NCBI GenBank assembly: GCA_003116975.1
Contig: BGKB01000015.1
Location: 248,001-312,000, forward strand
Source: Aurantiochytrium sp. KH105
Lineage: Eukaryota; Sar; Bigyra; Thraustochytrida; Thraustochytriidae
Direction of reading: 5' to 3'
Length of the DNA stretch: 64,000 bases
Shown piece by piece: positions 9,828 to 18,268 of this stretch. The notes under the pieces were generated by a model. That model searched no databases and had not been told where the DNA came from. It was given only the letters and a program-made list of their open reading frames with translations. Position numbers and translations under genes: made by a program. How positions within the stretch are numbered: position 1 is the stretch's first letter; every line of letters starts with the position of its first letter.

Positions 9828-10785
9828 ATGACCCTAGAAACACCGCTCGGGCAAGATGCGGGCTATCGCGAGTTCGTGGGGAAGCACGCCTTTCAACAGG
9901 TACGCGAGAGGTGCGAGAAAATCGTGTTTTGTAAAGACGCGCAGTAGAAACTTACGTAGATGAGATGTGGCCGAGATTCTACAGACTACCTTGCGGGACG
10001 GAGCTGTGTGGAAGTATTACGAGGTTGGCCCGCCAACAACGACTCCGCTCATTTGCATCCACGGAACTTCTGGCACAGCGCACGGCTTTTTTCGGCAAAT
10101 GCTCGGGCTCAGCGGTCGAGGATATCGCGTACTCGCGGTTGGATATCCCGTGGTATGGACACAAAAGGAGTGGGCGGAAAGTTTTGCTCGATTCATGGCT
10201 GCAAAGGATATTCGTAGCGCACATCTCTATGGTGTCAGTCTTGGAGGTCACCTTGCGCTCGTCTTTGCACGATATTTTCCAGAACGGGTCCTAAGTCTTG
10301 CATTAACGAACGCGCTTTGCGACACGTCCCAATTTGCAGACAACGCGCCGATGCCAGTCGCAGCGTACGCTTACATGCCCTCGTTCGTATTGCGCGAGTT
10401 CATCCTGGAAGGCTTTCCAAAGGACGCAGCCTTTCCGGTCGGCGTGGGCGAGGCAATCGAATTTCAGATGATGCAACTTGATACATTGACGCAGGCTGAG
10501 CTAGCGTCTCGGATCACGCTCAACCTAACAGAAGGCGAGAGCGCTCAGGTCAGGCGTCCACGATGCCTTACGTTGGGCGATGAAAGCATAACAATAATTG
10601 ATCCGCTTGATCGCGTATCTTTAGCGGCACCGCTGCGCGAGCAGCTCTATGCCTGCTTCCCAGGCGCCAAAATGGCGCTACTAAAGACAGGCGGTGACTT
10701 TGTTCATATCTCGCGCTCTGAAGATGTTAACATGCACCTTGTTGTGCACCTTCGTCGAGCGGGCCTACGCGCTCTTGCAAGCTGA
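9828..10785 (+). CDS. SPG21: Maspardin (SPG21-like alpha/beta-hydrolase-fold protein), two exons
   Basis: Exon 1 is 9828-9899 and exon 2 is 9985-10785, joined across an 85-nt phase-0 intron (GTACGC...CTACAG), giving 290 residues. Without the splice the frame has only a GTG at 9967. With it, the N-terminus reads MTLETPLGQDAGYREFVG, matching the DYNWFRGTVP region of human maspardin as I recall it. Other family signs are the ICIHGTSGTA oxyanion-type loop, GYRVLAVGYPV, the nucleophile elbow GVSLGG near residue 110, and ALTNALCDTS. Known family members are endosomal/trans-Golgi proteins that bind CD4 or ALDH16A1, and enzymatic activity is doubtful although the serine is present. The gene faces a head-to-head giant gene and ends 337 bp from a convergent orphan. 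Confidence 0.9.
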
Positions 10786-10995
10786 ATGCACACATCCTCT
10801 CGCTGGCTCTTATATATTGCATGTGCAGATTGTCGTTGTGCATCTTACATGGACTCTCAGTCAGTCCTTCCAATATCAACAACACAGATGCTCCGGCGCA
10901 GTCCGGAAAGGAAGGCATAAATGGTGCGTTTTCCTGGATTGGCCTCCATTTGGCCGGTTGGAGTCGCAATCGACGCAGCAAGAGCAGTAACATGA

Positions 10996-11221
10996 GAAGA
11001 AGACAAGCATTATCCTGCATGGTCCCTGCCGACAAGAGTGCCCTGAAGAAGGTTGCTCAGCGTACGCGCAGGCAGGCCTAGGGTTCTTCGCGCGCGCTGG
11101 CCATTTACGAAGAAGACAAGCATTATCCTGCATGGTCCCTGCCGACAAGAGTGCCCTGAAGAAGGTCGCTCAGCGTACGCGCAGGCAGGCCGAGGGTTCT
11201 TCGCGCGCGCTGACCATTTAT
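10996..11221. repeat. 113-bp tandem duplication at the 3' end of the orphan gene
   Basis: Two adjacent 113-bp copies, 10996-11108 and 11109-11221, differ at only about four positions. The right copy contains the last codons and stop of the minus-strand orphan (11123-11821). The left copy is therefore a spare tail inside its 3' UTR. Near identity implies a recent event. Confidence 0.85.
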
Positions 11222-11821
11222 GACTTGCTGCTCGAGCGCGCGATCGAGAATGCTTACAAGCTCCGAAGAAAGCGAGTGCACTGGTCTGTGCGAGATATCG
11301 CGTATATGTACAAGAAATCCAGACGGTCGCCTTTCGAAAAGGACCTCGAGGGGACTTTTGTCTTGACCTGGAAACTGGGCGCGCACGCTTACCGTAATTG
11401 TACTTGAACGACCATTGAGCTTGCGTTCGACCCGCACGATTTCCTTGAATGAAGGCTTTTCTGGACGTCTCGACTGATGTGGACTGCGCATGGCGATACC
11501 TTTTGTCTGTTGGTTTGCGTTTTGCGCTGATGCGGCGGCGTTGTGGCTGTGATGAAGCCGCGTTGCCAAAAGATTTGCAAGGTCAAGTAGCTTGGCGCAG
11601 CGCATCTCCAAGGGGAGCTCCCGGAGCGTAGACTCGTACCAGTCACGAAAGTTAAAGGCTGCTCCGTCCATTCGCTCTACGCCAACTTGCTCCCAGAACT
11701 TTTTTTCGAGGACGAACATGGCGAAGCTCTCCGCGGAACTCGACGCTGTCTCGAGCTCGCGCATGGCCTCGAGCAGGCCATCGTCTGCGCGCGCTCCGTC
11801 CAGTCGCGCAAGTGCAGCCAT
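11123..11821 (-). CDS. Orphan protein, 232 residues
   Basis: The frame continues 35 codons upstream without an ATG, so the ATG at 11821 (MAALARLDG) is chosen. The N-terminal half is helical (FAMFVLEKKFWEQVG, FRDWYESTLRELPLEMR). After a basic linker near residue 125, the C-terminal half has mixed strand/helix content (STITVSVRAQFPG, PLEVLFERRPSGFLVHIRD). There is no signal peptide or membrane segment, and I know no family. The last 33 codons lie within the right-hand copy of a recent 113-bp tandem duplication. A second copy of that coding tail sits just past the stop, so unequal exchange there could change the C-terminus. The gene is convergent with maspardin. Confidence 0.65.
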   Translation of the reverse strand: MAALARLDGARADDGLLEAMRELETASSSAESFAMFVLEKKFWEQVGVERMDGAAFNFRDWYESTLRELPLEMRCAKLLDLANLLATRLHHSHNAAASAQNANQQTKGIAMRSPHQSRRPEKPSFKEIVRVERKLNGRSSTITVSVRAQFPGQDKSPLEVLFERRPSGFLVHIRDISHRPVHSLSSELVSILDRALEQQVINGQRARRTLGLPARTLSDLLQGTLVGRDHAG

Positions 11822-12391
11822 GACGAAGATTTCCGTCGGCGGCCGACGTTTCAATCGATTTTGTCTGCAAGCTTTGTTCGTCTCACTGGCTGGTTGACGA
11901 GTTAGTTTCTTGCGCGACGTCCGCAAGATACTCGGTCCCTAATCATCCTTCCGTTCTCCCTCCCTTCCTTGCCTCTCTCAGTCCTTTGCCTAGTAGCTAT
12001 ACGCAAGTTGCGGTGTGTATTGCTTTGATCGCTGCCGCCGGCCACACACATTTTGCGCGCAGAGCACGCCTCATCAGTATGCAAAAGTCTGCAACAGCTC
12101 TTTGCACAACCCCAACATGTCCAATACAAGTTTGGGGAGTAGTGGTGGGGTAAGGGGGGGGGGTCCATGCAGTTCGATCGACCGCCAGCCAAGCTCAGCC
12201 GTTGATCGGATCATCTCTCCGCACTTTCGCCGACCTCGTTCGTTCGCTCGCTCCATCCACCCATTGATAATTGCCGTCCATGCTGTGCAGCGTAGTGCAC
12301 AGCACGTGCTCCATTCAAATCTGCATGAGTGTGAATAAATAAATAAAAGTTCGTAAAGTAAGAGGTTTTCACTTCCAGCCGCAGCCGCCCG

Positions 12392-12393
12392 TG

Positions 12394-12428
<35 letters not shown>
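12392..12428. repeat. TGCC tetranucleotide microsatellite
   Basis: About nine TGCC units in a row, followed by pyrimidine-rich, imperfect TCC repeats up to about 12520. Confidence 0.85.
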
Positions 12429-12683
12429 TCCGCAGCATCGTTCTCACGCTTTTCCCGCACGTCCTCCTTCTCCACTCCTCCCTCCTCCCTCGCTCCCTCC
12501 TCCATCCATCTATCCTCCGAGCGCAGCGCAGCCCGACTCGGACCGTCCGTCTCTGAGCGCTCTCAGGCCTCCTCCTCGGTCCGGGGCCCCAATCCGTTTG
12601 GGTGTCCCCAAGACCCCCATCCAATCGGGGGCCCGCCGCAAGGCTGCCTAACCGTAACTACTAACTCCTCTCGGCCCCGCTAC

Positions 12684-12858
12684 AGAAGAAGGAAAGAAAG
12701 AAGGGGAGAAAGGAGGGAAGGAAGGAAGCGAAGGAAGCCAGAGGAAAGGGCGAGAGAGGGGAGGAAAGAAAGAAGGAAAGAAAGAAGGAAAGAAGGAAAG
12801 AAGGAAAGAAAGAAGGAAAGAAAGAAAGGAAGGAAGGAAGGAAGGAAGAAGAAAGAGC
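12684..12858. repeat. Polypurine GAAA/GGAA tract
   Basis: About 175 bp that is almost purely A and G on the plus strand, made of GAAA and GGAA units. Mirror symmetry within such tracts is known to favour triplex (H-DNA). It lies about 370 bp before the ATG of the following gene. Confidence 0.8.
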
Positions 12859-13226
12859 GCAGCAGCGAGCAGAGCCGGAGCCGCGCGCGCGATGTCGATG
12901 CCTGGCGGCGCGCGGGAGCAGCCGCGGCGCGCGGGCGCGGCGGAGGAGGGCGGGCGCGCGCGCGGCGGCGGCGGCGGCGCGCGGGGGGAGGCGGCGCGGG
13001 CGGCGCGGGAGGAGGCCTCGCAGGCCGCGCGCGCGCGCGATGGGGCCCAGGGCGGCGCCCCCCGGGAAATGCGCTTTCCGCGCGCGGAAATGGCGGCGAC
13101 GCGCCGAGGCCCCGCGTGCCGCCTCGCGCGGGCGGCGCGGCGGCGGCGGCGGCCGCGCAGGCGAAGCCGGACGCGGACGAGGTGCGCGTCGTGGTCTCCG
13201 CCGCGGGCGCGGCCCCGCAAGGAGGG

Positions 13227-14276
13227 ATGCCGGCGAGTGTGTACATAAGTTCCCCGGAGAAGGCGCGACGCCCGAACGCGCGCCGCGTGACCTTTGTCGA
13301 GGCCGACGCCGCCGCGGCCGCGCAGATGCAGATGGCCCTGCTTCTGGACGATGGACTCGGCGACGAGGTCGACCAGATCTATGGACGAGACTGGAGCGCG
13401 AGCGATCGCTCCGATGCGCTCGTGCCGTACAGTAACATGGAGAGGAGGCTCAGCGCCGGATGGTGGCGTCCACCTCCCGCGCATGTGCGCGACCGCGCCG
13501 GCAGCATCTGCTGCAGGTCAAGGTACGGCCGCGGTGGGTCTTTGCACGCTGCATCGTCATCGAAGAACCAGAGCAATCTCTTTTGCACCTCGTTGCTCGT
13601 CTTTGTCATCCTGCTCGTCTCCGGCCTTGCCGGCTGGCGGCTCCTCGAGTTGGGCTTCTTCACGCCGAGCTCCGGAGACTTGCCGTGGGTCGCAAATGGG
13701 ACTGCGCGGGATCGGACGACGGGCGTGAAATTTCCCTTGCGGACGGTGCCTCCCGGGGCGGAAACGTTTTACAGCTTGCTCGGCTTGAGTCTGCGGCCAG
13801 GCGCAAATAACTCATGGACCCAAGTCTCTGGCCTCTATGTCGGCAACGCAACGGCCGATCTTCCCTCATGGAAGGAGTTAGCCGATGCGCACAAGGCGAC
13901 CGAGCTGCATCGAGCCATCGTCGACTCCAACACGCCACTCAGTCTGTGCGTCCGAATGCTGTGTGACGTGCCCGGCGAGACGGTGTCCAAGCAATTTGCG
14001 GAGGGGCTGCTCCCTATTCTTCAGTCTACCTATCCGCCAGGCGCGACGGAACTCATTGCCCGCGATCTGCGGACTCTCGATGGCTGGTTCCCGCCTCTCT
14101 TGCACGAGGACCAGGTCATGTGGCTTCATTGGGACCACCATTCGTCGCTTCGTATCTTTCTCGACGACACCCCGGAGTACCCGTTTGGCTCCTCGGAGCT
14201 CGGCCACGCCATATTCCAGAGCCAGCTTACCGGTCATGGCAGCTCGCTCACGTCACTTGTACATTTCATTTTCTGA
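13227..14276 (+). CDS. Membrane-anchored chalcone-isomerase-like protein
   Basis: The first ATG in the open frame is at 13227 (MPASVYISSPEK), giving 349 residues. The frame extends about 37 codons further upstream without an ATG, so a 5' exon in the GC-rich patch is possible. An Ala-rich cytosolic N-terminal region precedes a single hydrophobic helix near residues 116-138 (LFCTSLLVFVILLVSGLAGW). The luminal part resembles the chalcone-isomerase-like fold: a GLSLRPG strand, VSGLYVGN, a long helix-rich middle with FAEGLL, LHEDQVMWLHW, and a terminal SSELGHAIFQSQL. Non-plant members of that fold are usually fatty-acid-binding-like proteins rather than flavonoid enzymes. The assignment rests on pattern memory. 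The topology is visible from the sequence. Confidence 0.6.
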   Translation: MPASVYISSPEKARRPNARRVTFVEADAAAAAQMQMALLLDDGLGDEVDQIYGRDWSASDRSDALVPYSNMERRLSAGWWRPPPAHVRDRAGSICCRSRYGRGGSLHAASSSKNQSNLFCTSLLVFVILLVSGLAGWRLLELGFFTPSSGDLPWVANGTARDRTTGVKFPLRTVPPGAETFYSLLGLSLRPGANNSWTQVSGLYVGNATADLPSWKELADAHKATELHRAIVDSNTPLSLCVRMLCDVPGETVSKQFAEGLLPILQSTYPPGATELIARDLRTLDGWFPPLLHEDQVMWLHWDHHSSLRIFLDDTPEYPFGSSELGHAIFQSQLTGHGSSLTSLVHFIF

Positions 14277-14669
14277 GGAGAAAATTCCAAATTCTTTCTC
14301 TCTCCCAGTCCTTCGTCGCTGTCAGTCCAAACATATAAAGGGAAGAGGGAAAGGGCGCTTTTATCAGTGGTAAGAATAAATAATTGATTGACTGATTTCA
14401 CTTCAAATTTTCCGCTGTGTTCGCCATCAAGAAGAAGAATCTTGTTACTGAAAACAGCGAAGAGCGCAATCCGAATTTCTCTTCAGAGTCTGAAGAAATA
14501 ATGTCCAGATTCCGCAGTCAAGGTAAACACCAGAGAAAGCAAGTGGACGCGAAAAAGTCAAGACTCCATGCATTCATTCATTCATTCACGCAACAAACTT
14601 TTTTCCAAAAATTCGTCCCTCGATACATTCGATCATTCATTCGTTCACCCATCTACGTATCCAGTCATT
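14277..14669. other. Tail-to-tail intergenic region
   Basis: AT-richer DNA of about 390 bp holding both 3' ends. AATAAATAAT near 14376 could be a poly(A) signal, and there is an ATTC microsatellite at about 14571-14588. No gene is seen. Confidence 0.5.
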
Positions 14670-16286
14670 TTACCACGTGGTATGAGGTAGCTCGGCGTCC
14701 TCCCAAATCGAAGGATGCTCGGACTTGTAAATTTGACCCTTGAGCGGTTTCCGGGAATACGTCCGCGCACGATCTTGTTTCACATTGCCCGTGTACTTGA
14801 GCGTGTTGAAGTACACCTCGGTGTTTGGGGCGTGGTAGTAGCCGCGAAGGCGAAAAATGTACGAGGAAAAGGTCGACTCGAGTGTGCCCGCAAAAACGCG
14901 CGCAAGTGCACAAATAACCTGTTCAATGCACCCCTCAAGCTTACGTGGAATGTCGACCCCCCGCAACGCATAGTTTCCTCGCGGCCCGAAAAAGTCTTTC
15001 CACTGAAAGACCTCGTACTCCTTTTCAAAGGCTTCAAAAAAGTTTGCATTGGTCTCGTCCGTGGCAATGTAAAGTTTTTCGCCCGGGCGAAGCAGTGCTC
15101 GCACATTGTTCAACGTGTCTTGCGCGCTCAGGAAAACCTCCTTGTACTGAAGATCGTTGCGGCGAACGTGCAGCGCCGCAAAGCGAAAGGGACCTAGCTC
15201 CCGAATAACCCGGGCAGCAATGTCAAAGACGATACTCCGGTAATGGACGTGATCGCGAAGCATGCGCTTGTAGCTACGGCTCAGCGCTTCGTCCGCAAAG
15301 GCGGCAAATGTGTTGACCTGCACAAGAAACCGAAAATCTTCGTTGTTCCTGCAGCTTGGAAACGAAATGAGCGGCGCCGCATTCATTGCTGGAGTGAGCT
15401 CGACAAGTTCGCGGTGGTGAACAAAATCGCGCGGGACACCGTCGGGGTACTGTGCCTGCACAGCCGCGATTGAAGGAAACATGACAAGCTTCGAAAGGGG
15501 GCTCCAGGGCAGGCTATAGCGCTGTTCGTTGTCCGAGGCCGAGCTCTTCATCCACGATTTCCATGCACGCTCGCTCTCCGGAGATGACCAGTCGGCATCA
15601 ACGAGATTCGCGGGGAGCGCGAGGCGGTCTCCTTCGCGTCGGACAAACTCTTCGGCCGAGATAATCGGCACTGCGGCCTGTAGGTGCTCAATGTCGAAAA
15701 ACTCCTTGTACTCTGTCACAGAGTGCTTTGAAGTAGTCATTTGCATGCGTTTCATCGGCCCAAAGTCGATCAAATACCAACCCGCGGGTGGCGGCAACAC
15801 GAGCGTACGTCGAGTGAGCCAGGCCATAAGCACAAAGTATTCGAAAGCCATGCGGATATTGTTGAAACCACCGCAGTCTGTGAGAAAAAGAACGTAGCGG
15901 TCCCCTGGACTCGTCGGTAGCCGCCCGATTCCGCTATTGTACAACGGATCCAGCTTCCAGTAGTACAGCTTGCTCTGCAACGCCGCGAGCGAACTTGCGG
16001 CAGCGACACCAAACTCCGCGACGACGTCTGCACTGTGCCCATCCAAAGGAAGTGTCGGTGCTACGAATCCTCCGTCCGCGCCGCGCGCAGCGCGCAGCGC
16101 GCCCGCCTCGGCAGGAGCTTGCGGCCGCAGCGGCTCCGGCTGTGCCAGCCCGGTGCTCTCCTCCGTGCGCGCATGGTACGAGAAAACAAAGATCACCCAG
16201 ACGACGATGCCTACGAGCAGGTGGACCCACGTCACGCGCTCCTTGAAGCCTTCCGCCCGCGCCGCGGGTTGCTGTCTGCTGCGCAT
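14670..16286 (-). CDS. O-fucosyltransferase-like type II membrane glycosyltransferase
   Basis: 538 residues from an ATG at 16286. A short basic cytosolic tail is followed by one signal-anchor helix near residues 20-37 (WVHLLVGIVVWVIFVFSY), then a Pro/Ala stem and a luminal catalytic domain, the usual Golgi glycosyltransferase layout. The domain opens with YVLFLTDCGGFNNIRMAFEY (about 131-150), the N-terminal signature of GDP-fucose protein O-fucosyltransferase relatives. It carries HVRRND near 373-378, where the conserved Arg contacts GDP-fucose, and LYIATDE near 405-411. The expected role is transfer of fucose to secretory proteins or glycans. Acceptor and linkage cannot be told. The gene is divergent from CFAP298 and convergent with the preceding membrane protein. 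Confidence 0.8.
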   Translation of the reverse strand: MRSRQQPAARAEGFKERVTWVHLLVGIVVWVIFVFSYHARTEESTGLAQPEPLRPQAPAEAGALRAARGADGGFVAPTLPLDGHSADVVAEFGVAAASSLAALQSKLYYWKLDPLYNSGIGRLPTSPGDRYVLFLTDCGGFNNIRMAFEYFVLMAWLTRRTLVLPPPAGWYLIDFGPMKRMQMTTSKHSVTEYKEFFDIEHLQAAVPIISAEEFVRREGDRLALPANLVDADWSSPESERAWKSWMKSSASDNEQRYSLPWSPLSKLVMFPSIAAVQAQYPDGVPRDFVHHRELVELTPAMNAAPLISFPSCRNNEDFRFLVQVNTFAAFADEALSRSYKRMLRDHVHYRSIVFDIAARVIRELGPFRFAALHVRRNDLQYKEVFLSAQDTLNNVRALLRPGEKLYIATDETNANFFEAFEKEYEVFQWKDFFGPRGNYALRGVDIPRKLEGCIEQVICALARVFAGTLESTFSSYIFRLRGYYHAPNTEVYFNTLKYTGNVKQDRARTYSRKPLKGQIYKSEHPSIWEDAELPHTTW

Positions 16287-17046
16287 TCTCTCCCGATCTT
16301 GTGCTCGCCGCGTCCACGATTCGAGCTTTGTTCGTCCTTTTGCCCCTCTCTCTGTCTCCTTGCTTCCTCGTCTTCGTCACTCGCACTGATCGATTTCTGC
16401 AACAACTTTGCTGTGAAGCTCGATCACGAGGAGGCCGAGTCGACTCAAGCCGGCGAGTCCCGTGATCTCCATTCCTCCATCGCTGCGACGCTCAGCTGCA
16501 GCCGCAGCTGCAGCTCGGCCCTCCGGCTTGGCTCGGTTTGGGCTTGGGATCGGGCTCGGGCGTGCCTCTGGGCTCGGATAAGCGCATTCCTTGCGTAGCG
16601 GCGCCCATTCTCCACTTGCGCGTTTTTCGTACAAGTGGGAAATACGCCGCCCGCGCAAGTCGAAACTATGGCTCCGGCTGACCGTTGACTACTAGTATAC
16701 GCCTACGAGAACTAGTAAAACCAGTATACCGAGCCTAAGAAGAGCACGAGGAGCACAAGAGCGAGCAGGGACGGGGACGAGGAGAGCTCGTGCCGGCAGA
16801 ACGGAAAAGCGTCGCAGGGAGGGCCCGAGCAGCGCGCGTGTGGACGCGAGACTGCCTGCACGCAACGGAGCTGGCGCGGGACCGCGATCTCGCGGCGCAG
16901 AAGCGGCAACAACCTCGCGAAACATCCTGCCTCCTGTGCGAGCTTGGGAGCGAGCCCGAGAGATCTCGAACACGGCAGACGCCGACGGCACGGCGACAGC
17001 GTAGCAAAGCTAGACTCCGGGTCGGGGAAGGAAAGAGGCGTGCAAG
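16287..17046. other. Head-to-head region between O-FucT-like gene and CFAP298
   Basis: 760 bp that must hold both promoters. It has a short ACTAGT/GTATAC-rich stretch around 16690-16730 with inverted character. No coding sequence is supported. Confidence 0.5.
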
Positions 17047-17898
17047 ATGGTGGTCGTCGTGGTAAAACGCTCGGAACAGGACCAGTTCCTGTACGAGACG
17101 ACGTGCACGCAAAAAAATGACGATTTGCTGAACGAACTCGTAAAAATCGCGACCATGCGACTCAAGGTGAACGGGCTGAGCGAAGCACTCAAGGAGCTCG
17201 CCAAACATGGGCCGGCCAAACCAGAGGCAGCAAAAGGTATCGACGAGATTCAAGACCAAGCCAATGTAGCCGAGGGCGCGAGCCTGCCAAAGCGAGGAGA
17301 GCACTACGCGCCCGACCCGAGCGGAAATCGCACGGGCGAAGCACCCTCTCCGCAACTGCAAGAAGTCTTGCAAAAGGTTGCCGAAGATGCTGCACAGGCC
17401 ACTAGCTCTGCTCAAGTTCGCGCCAAGGTACCCACTACGGTGGCACTTTTGCAGGAAAAGATTGATCTCATGCGTGGCGCCGTAACCATGGCGTATCCGA
17501 TGGGACTTCCCGCATATGACCCGATTCGCATGGCACTAGAGGACGTCGACCATACTGCTGACATTTATGGAGAACAGCAGCTCGATGCCTCCACCGCGCA
17601 GCTCTGGTGGGCCGGAAAAGAGTTTCTTCGAGGCCAAACTGTTGGCGACCGCGTTGGCAAGAACGAAAAGACCAAGATTATCGCCAAGCTTCAGCGGCCT
17701 GGATCAGGAGCCCCTGCGCGCGAGGCCGCCGTCACGGAGGACGAACGCAAGGCCATGATGGCACACTATTTTCGCAAGCAAGAGGAGATGAAACGGCTCA
17801 GCGAGGAAAATGATGAGGACTACCTCAATTCGCAATGGGCTGATCCCAACGCGCTCCGCCGCCAGCTGAATGGCACAAACCAGATTCGCTTCCGTTAG
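17047..17898 (+). CDS. CFAP298: CFAP298 (Kurly/C21orf59), dynein-arm assembly factor
   Basis: 283 residues, essentially the length of the human protein, from an ATG at 17047. The N-terminal ubiquitin-like strand (MVVVVVKRSEQDQFLYET) and RLKVNGLSEALKELAKHG follow the family closely. The diagnostic centre and C-terminus are nearly unchanged: LRGAV near 160, YPMGLPAYDPIRM, AQLWWAGKEF, VGKNEKTKIIAKLQ, GAPARE, and a final YLNSQWADPNALRR. Known members are cytoplasmic factors needed to load outer dynein arms and for ciliary motility and polarity. Its presence means the organism makes motile flagella at some stage. No introns. The downstream neighbour is a convergent golgin. Confidence 0.96.
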   Translation: MVVVVVKRSEQDQFLYETTCTQKNDDLLNELVKIATMRLKVNGLSEALKELAKHGPAKPEAAKGIDEIQDQANVAEGASLPKRGEHYAPDPSGNRTGEAPSPQLQEVLQKVAEDAAQATSSAQVRAKVPTTVALLQEKIDLMRGAVTMAYPMGLPAYDPIRMALEDVDHTADIYGEQQLDASTAQLWWAGKEFLRGQTVGDRVGKNEKTKIIAKLQRPGSGAPAREAAVTEDERKAMMAHYFRKQEEMKRLSEENDEDYLNSQWADPNALRRQLNGTNQIRFR

Positions 17899-18268
17899 TG
17901 GTCTCTATCTGTGAATACTGGGCAAAGTTCGAGTGGTTTCGCATAAATTGTAGTGCGCAAACAACTAGCCCTAGGCCCGGCCCAAGCCTACCATTGAGAT
18001 TTTCAACCATGAATCTCACAACAAGAAACAGCAAGAAATCAATCGTGTTTTTTAACTTTTTATACATTGATTGCATGCATCACCGTCGATGGAGAAAGGA
18101 AAAAAAAGGGGGACAAAGAAAAGATGCAAAGCAATTTGTGCATGGGGCAATCAAAAGAATCATGGGGTGACAGGCAGGCAGGCAGGCAGGTCTACGTGGA
18201 GACCATTCTTAAGCATTTTGTTCTTGTTTTTGTTTCACTTTGGCTTCCCGAATTTGGCTCGCAACGGC
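17899..18268. other. Tail-to-tail intergenic region with GGCA microsatellite
   Basis: 370 bp shared by two 3' ends. It contains a GGCA run at about 18171-18190 and a CTAGGCC-like stretch near 17967. Nothing coding. Confidence 0.5.

Larger units (their letters stand above)
11822..13226. other. Intergenic region with microsatellite, purine tract and GC-rich patch
   Basis: This 1.4-kb head-to-head region contains a TGCC microsatellite (12392-12428), a 175-bp purine-only-like tract (12684-12858), then extremely GC-rich DNA (about 12890-13150) before the next start. Long frames there, including one from an ATG at 12892, are low-complexity Arg/Ala/Gly and look like composition artefacts. A 5' exon for the next gene cannot be excluded. 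Confidence 0.55.

Noticed and set aside
12648-13484. Long minus-strand frames full of Ser/Phe/Leu and Arg/Ala/Pro
   Set aside because: They read across the polypurine tract and GC-rich patch, so they are compositional, and they oppose the CHI-like gene.
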